The translations under genes and the position numbers were made by a program. The notes below the pieces were generated by a model, which worked only from the letters and a program-made list of their open reading frames with translations, made no database searches and had not been told where the DNA came from. From NCBI GenBank assembly GCA_026419785.1, contig JAODTK010003765.1:456330-520329 (forward strand): a stretch of 64,000 nt of DNA, in the 5' to 3' direction. Shown piece by piece: positions 25,121 through 37,650 of this stretch (positions within the stretch are counted from its first letter, which is position 1; each line of letters begins with the position of its first letter). This DNA comes from Sclerodactyla briareus. Taxonomy: Eukaryota > Echinodermata > Holothuroidea > Dendrochirotida > Sclerodactylidae.

Positions 25121-26600
25121 CCTGTGTTGATAAGCAGGATTAGCACATGTCATTAGGGTGGTGATTCCGCTAATATTTTCCGGAAACCATTATTCCTTGA
25201 AAGTTTCGAAACTCGGAATTACGAAGAACTTCAAAAATACATTATAGATACGACGAAATTGGTCATAGGATGAATCAGGTACTTAGGTTGATAAATAAAC
25301 AATTTGGTTAAAGCTCTTGTTATGGAGTAGAGGAAGTAATGCAGAAATGATGTTTGAGCTTTATCTAACAACGAATTAGAGAATGATCCAATAGTCTCAA
25401 ATGCTTTATCACATTTTTTTGGTGAGATTAATTATAAATTTGGAATAATCTTATAGCTCCACTTGCTGCTGAACTTATAACTGCAAGAACTGTGTCATGT
25501 AAAAATAATAGTGATACTCATATAAATGAACCAAGTGGAGGGAGAGGAACCCCAACAAGGGAAAAACAAGTACTTAAGGTTACAAAAAAGAAAACCAGGT
25601 AGAGTTGCTGCCGACCAAGACTGCAGAGTACAATGAAAACAAAGGAAAAACAAAAAATTGAACGAACACAACAAGAAACATTCCTCCAGATGATGGTGTT
25701 GAAAGTTGATTTACTTGCCTTACATAGGATTAACTGCATTTGCATTGTAGTGGCGGTTTATGATTATCAAAGTTTAAAACTCATGAAAAGTGAACCAAAC
25801 GTTCAAGTGTCTGAAGCAGTCGACTCTTTTCATTTCGAATAATAATTAAAAAATTAAAGATAATAACAAAAAATGCCAATCAGAGTACGATAATATCGTA
25901 ACACCTGTATATCACGGAGAAATGGTCTTGGGGGTAAAAGTATTGCATATAGCATGCTTGCCGAGTAAAATGCTAAAATTAAACCCCGCCGATCTTGGTA
26001 ACTGGGACGTCAACGAGGTTTCAAATTGACTGTACTGTTAGCAGTGCAATAGCAAAAACAAGGAATGGTGGTGAATCAGGGTCTACTACCAGATAAATTA
26101 TAAAGCCAACAACTTAAATATTTAAAAGGGCAACAATAGCTAGCTGGTAGTGGTGCGATTATAAATGCGGAGTTTTAGTGTACAATATTTCTTATTTTCT
26201 AATCTAAAGATGGTTGGCAGAGGCTCACGAAGAAAGAAAAAAGCCCGAATTTAGCTTTAGAACACAAACTCGCAGAGAGAACGAAAATGGCCGAAGAAAG
26301 ACCTAGACCATCTGGATTTTAATTAATGAAAAACTATGCAACGAGGAAGGCACCAAAGCAAACTCTTTTTCGAACATCGATCGAGCTAGGCAAGAATACT
26401 ACATCAGGAAGGTCCAAGGTATGATTTACCTGAAACTGTTGAAGCGCTGCAACCGATGTAAGTGATTTCTATAACCCAGTGAAAGTAAAAAAACAGGTGT
26501 GAAAATATTGGTCGTTATAATTGGCAGGGTCGTTGTCGTCATTGCAAGTTATGAATTACTTAAAAAGTAAACAACCAGATTATCACTATGGATAAAAGAA
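25120..26600 (+). other. Polinton interval without assigned gene
   Basis: AT-rich, with scattered + strand open pieces. The longest is near 25,620-25,842 (KTKEKQKIERTQQETF at its start). An Arg/Lys-rich start (MVGRGSRRKKKARI) is at about 26,209. A stretch near 26,430 reads RYDLPETVEALQPM. One or two small genes may be here, for example the missing protease or a minor capsid component, but I see no catalytic motif. Confidence 0.3.
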
Positions 26601-27465
26601 TGACAATAAATTAAAAAAGATATACTCTTCTAGAGGTTATTGGGAAAGGTTGAAGGTGCAGAACAAAATGGCAGAAGCCACACAAGTCCCAAAGGAAAAA
26701 ACAAGAGCATGGCTATCAAAGCGGCAAATGTGGCAAAAATTTACAAAGCACCGCCAAAACTAATTTCCAGACCAACCGGTAAACAGGTTTAATGCAATTC
26801 CAAATGATATGCACCAAGAAGATCTTTTATTTTTCCACATGATAAAAATGGTAAGCAAACTTATAGTATGCTTTAACCGTAGGCGACGTAGCCAGTAGAT
26901 ACAAAGAGAGCAGAAGGTCACTAACGGACAAACTGACAACCCAAGTAGCGAGTGCACTAGAAAGAATATTTAAAGAAAGCCCATGACTTATCATTAAAAC
27001 AATCAAGTAGATCCTGGGGGAAAGAATTCACGGAAGGCGTCATAAAATTCATGCGTGAGAAAGGTGTTACACTACAAGAGGACGACGTCGGAAAACCACA
27101 GAGCGCAAGGGATGTAGAACGGTTAACAGAAACGCCCTAGCAGAGAGTTATTTCACAATAATATGCTCAAGGAATGAACCTAGAAGGTAAAAAATACAAA
27201 GCGCTGGGGAAAAAAATTACCAGAGTGGTCCGAATTAAATCATGAAAAAAACTGATAATAGCGCTGAAACTATTGATGCAAATTAAAGGAAAAATCTTCG
27301 AACACCTTCGCTAACACATTAGTGCAGAAAGAAGGAAAAAAAATTGATGGTGCGAAAGTTAGGAACTTGTATGCCCCAGGTGAAGCGAACAAGATCCAGA
27401 AGAGAGCAACAGACCATATGGTCGATTTAAAACATATGGATCGACAATGCTTTCACAAAGGCAGC
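26600..27465 (+). CDS. Polinton retroviral-type integrase, frame-broken as read
   Basis: Pieces in order: EKTRAWLSKRQMWQKF (about 26,690-26,745), DMHQEDLLFFPHDK (26,805-26,847; its first Asp is the likely first catalytic residue), GDVASRYKESRRSLTDKL (about 26,882-26,935), and the segment around aagtagatcctgggggaaag (27,005-27,025) carrying the second Asp. The region holding the catalytic Glu is at about 27,100-27,180. A C-terminal Arg-Arg-Ala-Thr-Asp segment lies at about 27,395-27,440. This is the D,D-35-E integrase that inserts Polintons and leaves 6-bp duplications. At least five frame changes are present. It lies upstream of the polymerase gene on the same strand. Confidence 0.85.
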
Positions 27466-28640
27466 CAACCGGGATTACTTAGCAAATGGCTCAAATGAGC
27501 ACTTTGTCAGAGCGGAAATGCAGATTATACCAACAGGTACACGAATTACCGCCGAAATGAATTGGCTTGTGTATAACTGGCTATATGGAATTCCCCCAGA
27601 GCCTCAGTTTTTCGTGTCTTGCAAACTTGAAATATTACAAATTTGAAATCAACCGTGACGTTGCCAAGACCATGATGTTGAAAAAGACTTCAGTGGACGT
27701 TATATATAATATTTTTAACATTCATTACTCGGGGGGTGGTTGGGTGAAGCGGTAGGACAGAGCGCTTAGGATTAATGGAGAAGTTAAGGGATACGTAAAT
27801 GTATAAGTGAACGTGTTTCGCGTCCTTGCAAAGACGTGCGTGAAAGTGCCCGGCACAGCAGAGGTTAAAACAAATCGACCAATATGCAAGTGGAAAATCA
27901 TAACCGAACAACAGAGGTAAATTACTCGGGCTAGGACTGAACATACAAAGGATGACACAGGCCATTATAATTCTGTGTAAGAAACAACTCTCACAATGTT
28001 AATTAACAGAGCTCACATGTGTAATACAAAGAGAGGTTTAAAGCTGACCACGGGCAAATAATAAGGTGTAAGGAAGAAACCTCCCAATGTAACTAAACGA
28101 GGGGTTTCCTCCAGATGTGGACCGAGTGTGGCGAGAGATGTATAGAGAAGAGAGGCGGTCGGTCCACATCATGGGAGTTCTGTTGATTTTACGAAAATGG
28201 TTTTAAAAGCAATGAAAGTAGATTTAATGCATTTCTCTGTAAGGATTCAAAAACTGATGAAACCACCATGTGCGAGGCGAAGTCTGTGAAGATTATTGAT
28301 ACCTGCAATAAACCTAAAGATTACAATGGTGTTAAACACGTTAAATACGTTAATACGGGTTTCAGGAACTTAGTGGGGACATAATGATAAAAAATGTCTC
28401 GAATTGCAGTGGTAGTACTGCACGAAAACATGAGAGCCATTCAGTGCGTAAAAGAACCCCGGCCTGTACAAGTGTGGCGTTATACAAAAGTCTGTGAACC
28501 TCATGAGGTAAAATGTGGACGTGATTAATGCAATGCAAGCTCTTTATATCACGAGAAAAAAATCTAAAAAAACAAATACAAAAAAGTATAAAAGAAGTTT
28601 TCGAACATTTAGGGCAGTACATATTTTTTATCACTCTAAA
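27465..28640 (+). other. Polinton interval between integrase and polymerase
   Basis: Several short open frames on both strands, none recognised. Two imperfect repeats around gtaagaaa...caatgttaa / ggaagaaa...caatgtaac lie at about 27,975-28,100. A + strand piece near 28,107-28,160 reads PPDVDRVWREMYREERRSVH. The interval is about 1.2 kb, enough for one small gene. Confidence 0.3.
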
Positions 28641-28689
28641 AAAGTGATAATAAATGGCTTAAATAAATAAAAAATCTATAATAAGATGG

Positions 28690-31600
28690 TAAAATGTCAA
28701 GATTTTACAGATTGAAATGTGCGAATTGAAGTCATATGTTGAACAAAATAATATCGCTTACCAGAAATCACCATCTGGGAAGAGAGGATTCATTAAAAAG
28801 ATTACCTCAGGGACATAGTGGAACCATAAATCTAATCGGCAGCAGTTTCAAAGGGAACGTTTGCAGACTTGAAGTTAATTGTTGCACCCAATATATGCTT
28901 TACCAGAGACACCATCGGGGAAAGAGGAGGATTACATTAAAAAAGAGTACATGCAAGACATCAGAGGTTGTGAACGACAAGAAACTCAGATTGTAGAGGT
29001 CGGACTGGTTCAGTATCTGAGAACTTGGGTAATGGACGTGCCAAACAACTATCACAAGAGTAGACCAAAAAATGTTGTACGAACAGCTAAAAGTGCAGTA
29101 AAAACGAAAACTGATTGAAGAATTATGGAAATTAGGAAGTTTCAGTTTCAACAAAATTTTGAAATAAAATTGAAAAAAGATTTAAAACAAGATGGAATAC
29201 TGAGTTGTTGGGGGAGATATTCAAAATGGCAAAAAAGCGATTTTAAACCGGGTGAATTGGAGGCTAACTTACAAACAGCAGATTGAAATACTCGAAAAAG
29301 CTTGAAAAAATGGACAATCAGGTTCGGGGTTTATAGGCGAAAGAGTCCTAAATTGACTCTGAACAATGGTAAATATATGAACCATTTAAAGGTGGTGGGT
29401 CTTACATGTTTTACCTACTAAATTGAAAGATACAAAAGTGTTAATAATGTGAAAGAACAAATGGTGACTGTTAAGGTGGGCTTAGAAGTGCCCTATTTCC
29501 AGTATGTAAAACTCAGAGAGGACCCCCGAAGTTATCAAGAGTGCTGGTTTAAAATTTGAGATTGATAAAGTGCTCAAACCTCCTATTTCACAAGACCAAA
29601 GTAGAAAGACCAAACGATTTATCTATTCATGGCTTGATTGGGAAGGTGGTGCGGTCTGGGCATATCTATTTCGAATCATCGAGTAACAAAAGAGGATTGA
29701 TGTAATGTTATGAGAAAGATAATAAATATATACACATGGATAAAAAGTCTCAGTCGTTATGGAACGATCAAGAAACACAATGCAAATGGTATCTGTTCGA
29801 AAATGCCTCTACACAATTTTTATTCGGGGGAGTTCTTGAGGGGCACAAGGAAGACTTGTAATGGAATTGGAGACAGAGGATCAAAAATTGTAATGCCCTA
29901 AGAAATGGCGCGAAATAAACTAAAGACTCTGAAGAAAAAAAAATGGTTGAGTGGAAAAATGAGAAATTTAAAAATCACGCTAGGACAGATGAAGGTTAAA
30001 TACGGCATATGCTGATTGTGAATGTAATCAACCGAGAAGTCGGGGTGTGCGGTAATCCGATAAATCAAATACGCAGAATACTCCAAACTGATTTTTCTAG
30101 TATGGTACAGCATTGTAAGATGGGATGGAAAAGTTGGTAAGCCTAAGGTATAAGAGGGACCAAATGCTGCTGAACATTTGCTAAAATCCTCGAAAAATCT
30201 ACTGAACAAAAAATTTATAGAGTATGAAAAAACCGAAACCTATTGTTATGACATCGATGATAGAGCGACGACATGAAAGGCAAAACACATTGTCCATATG
30301 TAAAAAGAATTTTAATATGGCGAAAGTGTAAAAAGACCATTGTCACATAACGGGAGAAATAGAGGCGCAGCCTCACGATTAATGTAATCTAAAATTAAAA
30401 ATTACAACCGGATAAAACGTCATTCCCGTCATTTTCACAATCTAGGGGTAGACGCTCATCTTATCATGCAAGCTGTTAGTAATTCAAGGGGGGAAATTGG
30501 TTGTATTCCAAACATAGGAAAAAAATATTTTGTATTTCGAACATTTTAAAATCAAGCAGAAAGAGAAGGTTAATACGTCATTTATGATGATGTTGAAGTA
30601 ATCTAACCGAGATTTCGGGGTGGGCTGATAATCCCGATAAAACAAGTACGCAGAATACTCCCACATGATGTTTTAGTTATTGTACATCATTGTAAGATGG
30701 ATGGCAAAAGTTGGTAAGCCAACGGTATACAGAGGACCAAATGCTGCTGAACATTTGCTAAAATCCCTCGAGAAGTTACTAAAAAAATTAACTAGAGTAT
30801 TTGAAAAACCAGAAACCTATTGTTATGACATCAGGGATTGATAGAGGAGACATGAAAGTGCAACACTTTGTCATATCTGTAAAAGACTGTTAATTGTTTT
30901 TTTTTATGGGAACGTTGTAAAAAGCCCCCATGTCACATCCGGGAAAATATAGAGGCGCAGTACGATACTGTAATCTAAAATTAACAATACAAACCGGATT
31001 TTAAAAACTGTCATTCCGTCATTTTTCACATTTAGGGTTATGACATTTATCAGGCAAGTGTTACTTCAAGTGGGGAAATTGGTTGTATTACAAACAATAT
31101 GGAAAAAAATTGTCTTCAACATGGGCAATTAAGATTTAAGACTACCTCAAATTCCTCAATTCGTGCATTAGACAAATTTGGGTAAGAACACGATAAAAAT
31201 CCTGGGAGGAATAACTAGGAAGATGGTTCGACAAGAAATTGATGGTAACTGAAAGGGTGTTAATCCATATGAGTACATGGAATAGTTGGGGGAAAGATTT
31301 GAGAAAATACATTCACATAAGAAGCATTACAGTCCGTTGAATGATACAACCAACACTGATGATTATGAACATGCCCAAATGTGTGGAATACTTTTGAATG
31401 TAAAACCTTGGGTGAATCACGATTATACCTGAAAAACTGACTGGGTTGTAATGGCGGATGTTCTTGAGAATTTAAACAATAATTCTTTAGAAACTCACAG
31501 CTTAGACCCTGCTTTACTATAATCTCCCCGGTTTGTTGGGTGGTGCTCTAATTAAAAATTCGAAAAAGAATTAGAGACTCCTGATACGACAACACTTGTT

Positions 31601-32960
31601 TGTAGGATGAAAGGTTTAGGGCACCGGGTATTTCAATGGTGTGTTAGTAAGCGGTATGCAAAAGCTAATAATTAATACATACCCGAATCAGAATATAATC
31701 TGATGAACCTAAACAGTGTTATTCAAGATCGAGATGCGAAAATCTCTATCGGTGGGTATGAGTCAATTACGTACCAGTCAATACGTTCAACGGGACAGGC
31801 TGGACCGAAAAAAAATTTGAAATAAAAGACTTAAACACTGGAAACCAGATTCTTTCTTTTTTTTTTTTTTTTTTCTTTTTGATGTTGGGGATTATTAGAA
31901 GGTGATTGGAGTATCCAAGAGAGTTGCATAAATCAATAAGATTATATTTGGCTCCAGAAATTGATTCCCCAAAAAAAGAGTGGTTCTCGGATTATCAACT
32001 ACAATTGGTGGGTGAGCTCACCTGCTCCAAATATTTAAAAATTAACTCCAAAAATATAATGAACAAAGAAACTATGTACTGCATTATAGAAAATTGCCAA
32101 TTATACCTAAGCCGTGGGCGTAAAGTTGCCAAAAACCTAGGATACTGGAATTTCACCAGGCCTTGGATGAAGTATACATAGATTAAATACAAAATTACGC
32201 AAAGGAGCTAAGAGTGACTTCGAGAAAGACATGTTCAAAATCATGACAAGGTGTGTTTGGAAAAACATGGAAAATGTAGAAATAAGATCGGTGGAGTTGG
32301 TTAAATCAAGTGAAAGAACCTGATGCGCAACTAATAGCAAACAATTATGCTAGTCATAAAATTTGCGATCTAGGTGCTGTGCACATGATAAAACAAACAC
32401 TTGTTGAATAAACGACTGGAGGTATGGCTATTTTGGATCTTAGCAAGTGGTATGTATGATTTTTTTACCACAACTTGAAAAAAAAATACAATGACAAGTT
32501 AATTTATTAATACATATTACAGATATACTCATTTTAATAAAAATAAAGATTATATACTCTGATATGGCCAAAGATAGCATATGCATGACACAGTAAACCT
32601 ACCCCAAAACACATTCAATGTTCAGCGAAATTAATAAAAAGTTGTAGGGAGGGAAAATGAAGATGAGGTGAAGGGACTCAATAATTGAGATATCGGTATA
32701 AGACAAAAAATTATCGAGACATTGTTGAATGATGTCTTGATGCCAAAGAAGGCAAAGGGTGTGAAAGGATCGAGTCACGAAAGAAATATATAACACAGAA
32801 AACTACACGGAAGCACTCTTGAAAAGAAAACTTTCGTGCACGGTAGGAACTTTATTAGAATGAAGGTAATTTAAGCTTTAGTCACCGTGTAAACCAAGGT
32901 ATCACTCGATCCGTTAGATACCAAGAGGTTGCAAACGGAGATGGTGTTCAACGACGTGCT
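28690..32960 (+). CDS. Polinton protein-primed DNA polymerase B, frame-broken as read
   Basis: N-terminal pieces lie at 28,735-29,650. A Cys/His cluster of the type CHIC followed by HCHITG lies at 30,286-30,355, with a second copy at 30,863-30,945. The exonuclease-to-palm segment includes NPYEYM (31,262-31,280) and later SKRYAKANN (about 31,648-31,675). After a poly-T slip at 31,855-31,878 come ENCQLYLSRGRKVAK (32,090-32,134) and RKGAKSDFEKDM (about 32,202-32,232). The .TDTDS-type palm motif lies in damaged frames near 32,505-32,535. A C-terminal KRW segment (about 32,925) abuts the right inverted repeat. It replicates the element by protein priming. About 0.58 kb is tandemly duplicated inside it. 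Confidence 0.85.
29950..31115 (+). repeat. about 580-bp direct tandem duplication inside the polymerase gene
   Basis: 29,950-30,530 and 30,531-31,115 align end to end. Shared landmarks include aaccgaga.ttcgggg, gcagaatactcc, ggaccaaatgctgctgaaca, acctattgttatgacatc and ggaaattggttgtatt. Each copy carries the CHIC/HCHITG-type zinc-binding cluster. Confidence 0.9.
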
Positions 32961-32984
32961 TAGGATTTAGACGGAGTATTATGA

Positions 32985-33058
32985 ATCCAAAGTTATTTAG
33001 AGAGACCTTGGGTGATTTGGGGTGTGAATGAGGTAGGATCCCCATTTTACACATACTA
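32985..33058. repeat. right terminal inverted repeat of the Polinton
   Basis: Inverted match to 18,757-18,828. It ends catacta, followed by the target duplication tttgta at 33,059-33,064. The polymerase C-terminus ends only tens of bases before it. Confidence 0.8.
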
Positions 33059-33580
33059 TTTGTATAGGATTTTGGACAGGTTGCTTCGATGGTTTACCCT
33101 TCCCTGCACCCATGCTTCTATCATAGTATGTTTAAACGTTCGGGAAGGGGGTGGCGGATACGTGCCTTCACTCAGGCTTCAGGGTTTTACGAAACAACAG
33201 CTTCATATGTCCGGGTTGATTTCATATCTACTAAACCACATTGTTCAAGGCCTCTATTGATGGCCTGAGATGGAAATGTATATTGTGAAACTAAAACTAA
33301 AATCAAACATATAATACACAGTGACGGTTTACAGTCAGAGTTTTAGTCAGGTTCAGTTACACAACTATTCAGCGCCACATTATATAATATAGTATTCATT
33401 AGGGTCCAGCAGTAATTCTAGTGTGTCTATAGACAGGTGGGAAATATCGCTAGTCTGCTCTATACCGCCATCAGGTCTGGTATAGGGTGACAATAATGTA
33501 CTTAGCACGAAAACGCATAAATAAAAGTCGACACAAGATGTTAGCTGTGAACTAAGCTGTATATTGGACTATCAACTATA

Positions 33581-33656
33581 GGATGTTCCGCCCTGATGTG
33601 AACTACACCAATTTACACCAACAATGCACGAGAGGTCCAACAAATTTGTGAACACG
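33581..33656 (+). CDS. conserved short exon with ITIM-like tyrosine motif, copy B
   Basis: Same PDVNYTNLHQQCTRG reading as at 9,785 and 43,675, preceded by a possible acceptor (atag, ending at 33,581) and followed by the donor GTACGT at 33,657-33,662. The coding core matches copy A base for base, although intronic DNA a few tens of bases away has multiple indels. The Polinton would lie in an intron or flank of this gene, about 0.5 kb upstream. Confidence 0.5.
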
Positions 33657-33841
33657 GTACGTCTGTAGAATGCTGCTGCGATAGGTTGATGATCTGTCCG
33701 TCACCTTTTCTTTATAGAGGGTTACGTTTTCAGTAATTTTTAGGGGAAGGTCTGAGTTTATTGTCTTATCTTTTTATCCATGCGCTATTGTTGATTACTA
33801 CAATACATTTGTAATTACGTTAATATTAATTAACATTAATA

Positions 33842-34010
33842 GACGGATTAGCTCAGGCGGTGAGCTCAAGACGGCAAAACAGTTGGGAGGGAACAAGACA
33901 GGGAAATGCGTGCTTATCTTAGTACGGGGGGACAAGTCACAAATGATCATGGGTAATATCGGTGACGCATGTGGAAAAAGTGCTAACTAAGCACATGATA
34001 TTAATATTCT
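33842..34010 (+). repeat. shortened tRNA-derived SINE, copy B
   Basis: The A box tagctcaggcgg is at 33,849-33,860; the B box region has been lost. The shared core gacaagtcacaaatgatcat lies at 33,929-33,948. It is orthologous to the SINE at 10,133. Confidence 0.55.
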
Positions 34011-34179
34011 TGAGTGATTGGAGCGGACGGCTCTCTGTTACTGCATCTTGCTCTGACGGGAGCCTACCGCTGTATGCAGAATCATTGCATTGGGAGCTAT
34101 AATTTCTTGCTTCTGTGATCTTTCCGCAAGAGTGGAAACTTAAAATTCCCAGGACTTAACCACTGCCCGCCACGCAACT

Positions 34180-34490
34180 TTGAGTTGCAGAGGGGGTGAT
34201 TCGAGAATAAAGTGGATTGGATCAGAGGACCAACAAAATCAAACAGTAGGGACCATGTACGGCATTGGGGGCACACTCAATAAGTATGAGCTCCATCAAC
34301 TCAGAGCTGATCAAGCAGGCGTCACTCACAAAGACACAAACATTAACACAACCACAAACACATACAACACAACACACCCAACACTCACACACACACGCAC
34401 GCACTCCCACACACGCACACACAAACACACACACAAACACACACGACAGGATGCATAGATTCATTCGTCAAGGAAGCAAGAACCACTCTT
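34180..34490. repeat. dispersed repeat with CA-rich tail
   Basis: The body includes a tatgagctccatcaac segment related to the 320-bp array units, then about 130 bases rich in cacaa/cacac, then attcgtcaaggaa. The same end structure is seen at 37,640, 48,800 and 51,700, so the tail plus ttcgtcaagg is a property of the family. Confidence 0.7.
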
Positions 34491-35070
34491 GAACCCACTC
34501 AGGACCTTGCCGGGGTACCCAACACTCTCCAATTTGAGTAAGAGGGACGTTTTATGAGGATTCCTGAAAGTCCAAGGAATAACTCAACAAACTTACCATT
34601 ATCGGAGAATTAGTACATCCTCCAGAAAATTATAGCAGATTAGTCGGAACACGAACGATTCAACTCATGTTGAGATCTTGTGATCAGATTATAATAATTG
34701 AAAAAAATAAACATGATCGCTATAATCGATTCATAAATCTGGAAACCAAACATGGTGAGACCCTGGTCTGTAATTACAAGAAATGAGGACCGATTAACAT
34801 CATGGTAAAATAGGTAGAACATTTGCCTTCCTCTATCCTCAGGAACAACACCTCCTCATTGTTTCGGGAAATACAATGGAACAGACAATTGGTCAGCAAA
34901 CGACTTCAGAAGAAACGGGTGAACTCCGTCCGGACCAGGAGCTTTACAATGTTTGAGATTCTGGAAGTTCCTCCTCAACCAAATCACGCGTACAAACAAA
35001 CATCATTGGTACCAATAGCAGACATCAACAACGAGATTGTATCAAAATTACTCCAAGTTCCTTTGTGAGA
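34490..35070 (-). pseudogene. LINE reverse transcriptase, N-terminal part, in D1
   Basis: The complement of 34,880-34,952 reads KAPGPDGVHPFLLKSFADQL, the classic start of a CR1/Jockey-type LINE reverse transcriptase domain. Downstream on the - strand the segments matching 46,560-46,760 follow. The 3' portion is missing at the CA-tailed repeat. It is shared with D2. Confidence 0.75.
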
Positions 35071-35135
35071 ACCAAAGAAAAATATTGTTAAGAACCTTAG
35101 ACATATCTGACTATCGCTGGTCGTACCTTCTGTCA

Positions 35136-36640
35136 CTGGATATAAACAGAACCATTGTTGCTTAAAGTAAGTAAAGTTAACATAAGTGAGAGCGCACGAG
35201 CATCGTCTTAATGTATATAGTGGCTATCTGCCTCTCAAACTAGAACCAGGGAAACGAAACATGCTTGACTAACTTTTGTTGTGCTTTTATCTCTTCCAGT
35301 GCACAGAGCAGAAGAACGCTGAGACGCCACAGGTTTCGCTCTCTTTTTATTGCTAGAAAAAACATCCGTGTCGCCAACAAGACGTTTTGTTTCGTATCGT
35401 GATTCCTTTTTCTTTTTCTTTTCTTTCTTTTTCTGGTTGTATTTTAATGTTATCCTTCTAGTCTGATTCGAGCGTTTAATTACCATGTGCGGGTGTAATA
35501 AAATGAATCTTATCTTATCTTAAATTTACACTTCCAATGACCCTCTAAACTTCTCATGAAAAGATCCATGAGTCAACAGAATGTCAAACCCGATAACAAA
35601 ATCAGGCCAATTGACGGTTTACTCAGGAACCCAGAAATTCATCCAAATCCGCCTCCAGGAAACACGAATGAGCTCTAGACAGGAGGAATATTGACGGGAC
35701 AATACACAGCGAAAGAATAAATATCGTGATCATTGCACCAAGCGTACTGATACTCTCCACATGTTCCGACTGAATCAGGATCACTCACAGACCAACTATC
35801 GCCTTTAGTTTAACGCGACTGTCAAACCGACGTCAAACCGTAGGATACCGCCAACGCAATTTTCGACTGGTAGCTTCAGCCTACATATCAATTCTCTCAA
35901 ACGAGATTTTTCAACGCTCCGAGCGTCACTCCTGAGGTTGCTAGTCCCTACCGGGGACGTTGTCAGGAACATTGCAGGGACACATCTTGTAACCTCTTAC
36001 AAGATGTGTCCTGACAACGTCAGGTAGAGACTAACAACCTCATGGTTTTTACCCATTGGAGTCCATGTATTGGATTATATGAAACAGAGTATTTCTGTTT
36101 CATTCAGGAAGACAAAGGCTTGGTTGATTCTTGGACCACGAACATCGGTACAATAATCAATTTTCCCAAATTCCCCACTAGTTAATAGAATGAAACCGGT
36201 CAACAACGACAAACAACAACGAGGGTGGACACGGAATTTTCGTGTTTGTATTGAAAGCCTTTCCCCAGAACCTGCTATATCGATCCATATAAAGGAATAC
36301 TTACTTCAACACGAAGATGTAAAAAATCACCTGATACCCTTAATAAAAAGTTACTAACCGTGTAAAATCACTCTACCGTGTGAAGTAAAATACCGCTAAC
36401 TGTCAGACATTCTATGAACAAATAAATGAAAAAACGCCGATACCAGAAAATGGTCTCAGCAGATGAACGTAACAGAAGCCAAACGTATAGGGACCGTGAC
36501 TAATAATCCTGAACTTGATCAAGCTGAGCGTTGTTGACCGTCGTTTACAAGATCTTACATAACAACATCTATAACACCGGAATTCCTGTCAGATTTGAAT
36601 CTCATTCCATTTTGTGAGCTTGCAAACAGTCTGCTGCCAA
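35136..36640. other. 1.5-kb segment present in D1, absent from D2
   Basis: D2 passes from gtgcctcccg (about 47,280) to the aaatccagtca segment (about 47,313), skipping this interval. It contains a 108-bp hairpin (35,934-36,041) and otherwise no recognised gene. It may be the 5' part of the antisense LINE, deleted from D2, but I found no endonuclease motif to prove that. Confidence 0.45.
35934..36041. repeat. 108-bp imperfect palindrome (hairpin)
   Basis: The left arm starts gaggttgctagtc and the right arm ends gactaacaacctc. The centre is gacacatcttgta, six bases (acctct), tacaagatgtgtc, a perfect 13-bp stem. The outer arms pair with a few indels. This looks like a small fold-back element or a strong RNA/DNA hairpin. 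Confidence 0.85.
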
Positions 36641-37139
36641 ATCCAGTCACGATGACTGTCATACCTTCAGTACTTTGAGGAACAGAGCCTGATGACTTGA
36701 GTACCAAACCTGTAAGGCTAAAATAATTTGCACTGATTCTGATCCTATTAACATAATAATTCAATCATGTGTTGTTATTTCTCGACTTGGTCTGACTATA
36801 TATTTCCATGAAATTTAGGAATAACAAATAGCCCAACATCAGCGGACCTCATTGACTCCGAGTTGGTGAGATCACCTAGCTCGAGGACGATATAGCCGCG
36901 CAGTGTTGCCTTTAACATCAGAAACTCTTTTCTGGTTCAACACGTGTGGAACAGTCAACTTTATGTGCTTATCGCTGGCAGCGAGACCCATGGGGGATAG
37001 GCAAATATTGTTCTCAGAATATCTCATGGAGAGGCTGAAAAATTAGCCACTGAACAGCTACACTTTATAACTCCTATGATCCCAAACAAATGGTCTGTGT
37101 TCAACCAGGGGAGGCAAAAGGAATGATTCTTGACTGCCT

Positions 37140-37650
37140 TATGATTGTGACTTTCGATGACCTCTTGACCCCAGAACAATAGGGGTACTGTTCTCATTAG
37201 AGCGAACACCCATATCAAGTTAGAGCCTGGGTATTATGTTCACTCGCCTAAATGGCCGACGAAATGTCCATCTTCCAAATTTACCATATTTTTTCACCAA
37301 CGAAACGTACCCGATCTAACCTATAAAATCATTCTTCCCAACCATAGAAAAGATGCTGCCAACTTTCAGTCGCCTTGATCAGACAAGGCATTCTGGACTT
37401 TGGACGTGTTCACAATGTGCTCGCTTTTGACCTTTTTATTTTCGAACTGACTCCAAAACCGTACAGTCCATGTGGTTATTATGGGAGAACCCACTTACCA
37501 AATATGAAGGTGATCCACCCGGCGAGTTCGAGCAGGTTACGTGTTAACTAGGCGTTACACACTCACGCACAAGCCACCACACACACTTCACACACAACAC
37601 ACTATCATGACTGCAATCGTTCTTCGACTTCGTTCAAGGAAAAAAAAATC
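37140..37650. repeat. dispersed repeat with CA-rich tail, D1 copy
   Basis: The body has gatgacctcttgaccc, cagaacaataggg, tatgttcactcgcctaaatggcc and ggcgagttcgagcaggttacgtg. The tail of cac/aca repeats runs about 37,555-37,605 and is followed by a degenerate cttcgttcaagg. It is orthologous to 48,270-48,830. Confidence 0.75.

Larger units (their letters stand above)
18757..33058 (+). mobile_element. Polinton/Maverick virus-like DNA transposon, 14.3 kb
   Basis: The element splits copy B precisely. Its ends are inverted repeats beginning tagtatgg and tagtatgt, each followed by aaatggggatcct and cacccaaggt. It has a probable 6-bp target duplication. Polintons are known for 6-bp target duplications, AG-type ends, a retroviral-type integrase, a protein-primed DNA polymerase B, a packaging ATPase and a double jelly-roll capsid; signatures of all four are present. 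The main genes lie on the + strand in the order capsid, ATPase, integrase, polymerase. All genes show frequent frame changes as read. An adenain-like protease was not found. Confidence 0.9.
33065..34110 (+). repeat. segmental duplication block, copy B, right part
   Basis: Resumes the alignment with copy A at its about 9,258 (tataggattttggacag) and continues to A's about 10,610. Joined with 12,580-18,756 it makes an uninterrupted counterpart of copy A. Confidence 0.85.

Noticed and set aside
34222..34464. Val/Cys-rich frame that could be read as a membrane peptide
   Set aside because: It is the complement of the CA-rich tail of a dispersed repeat.
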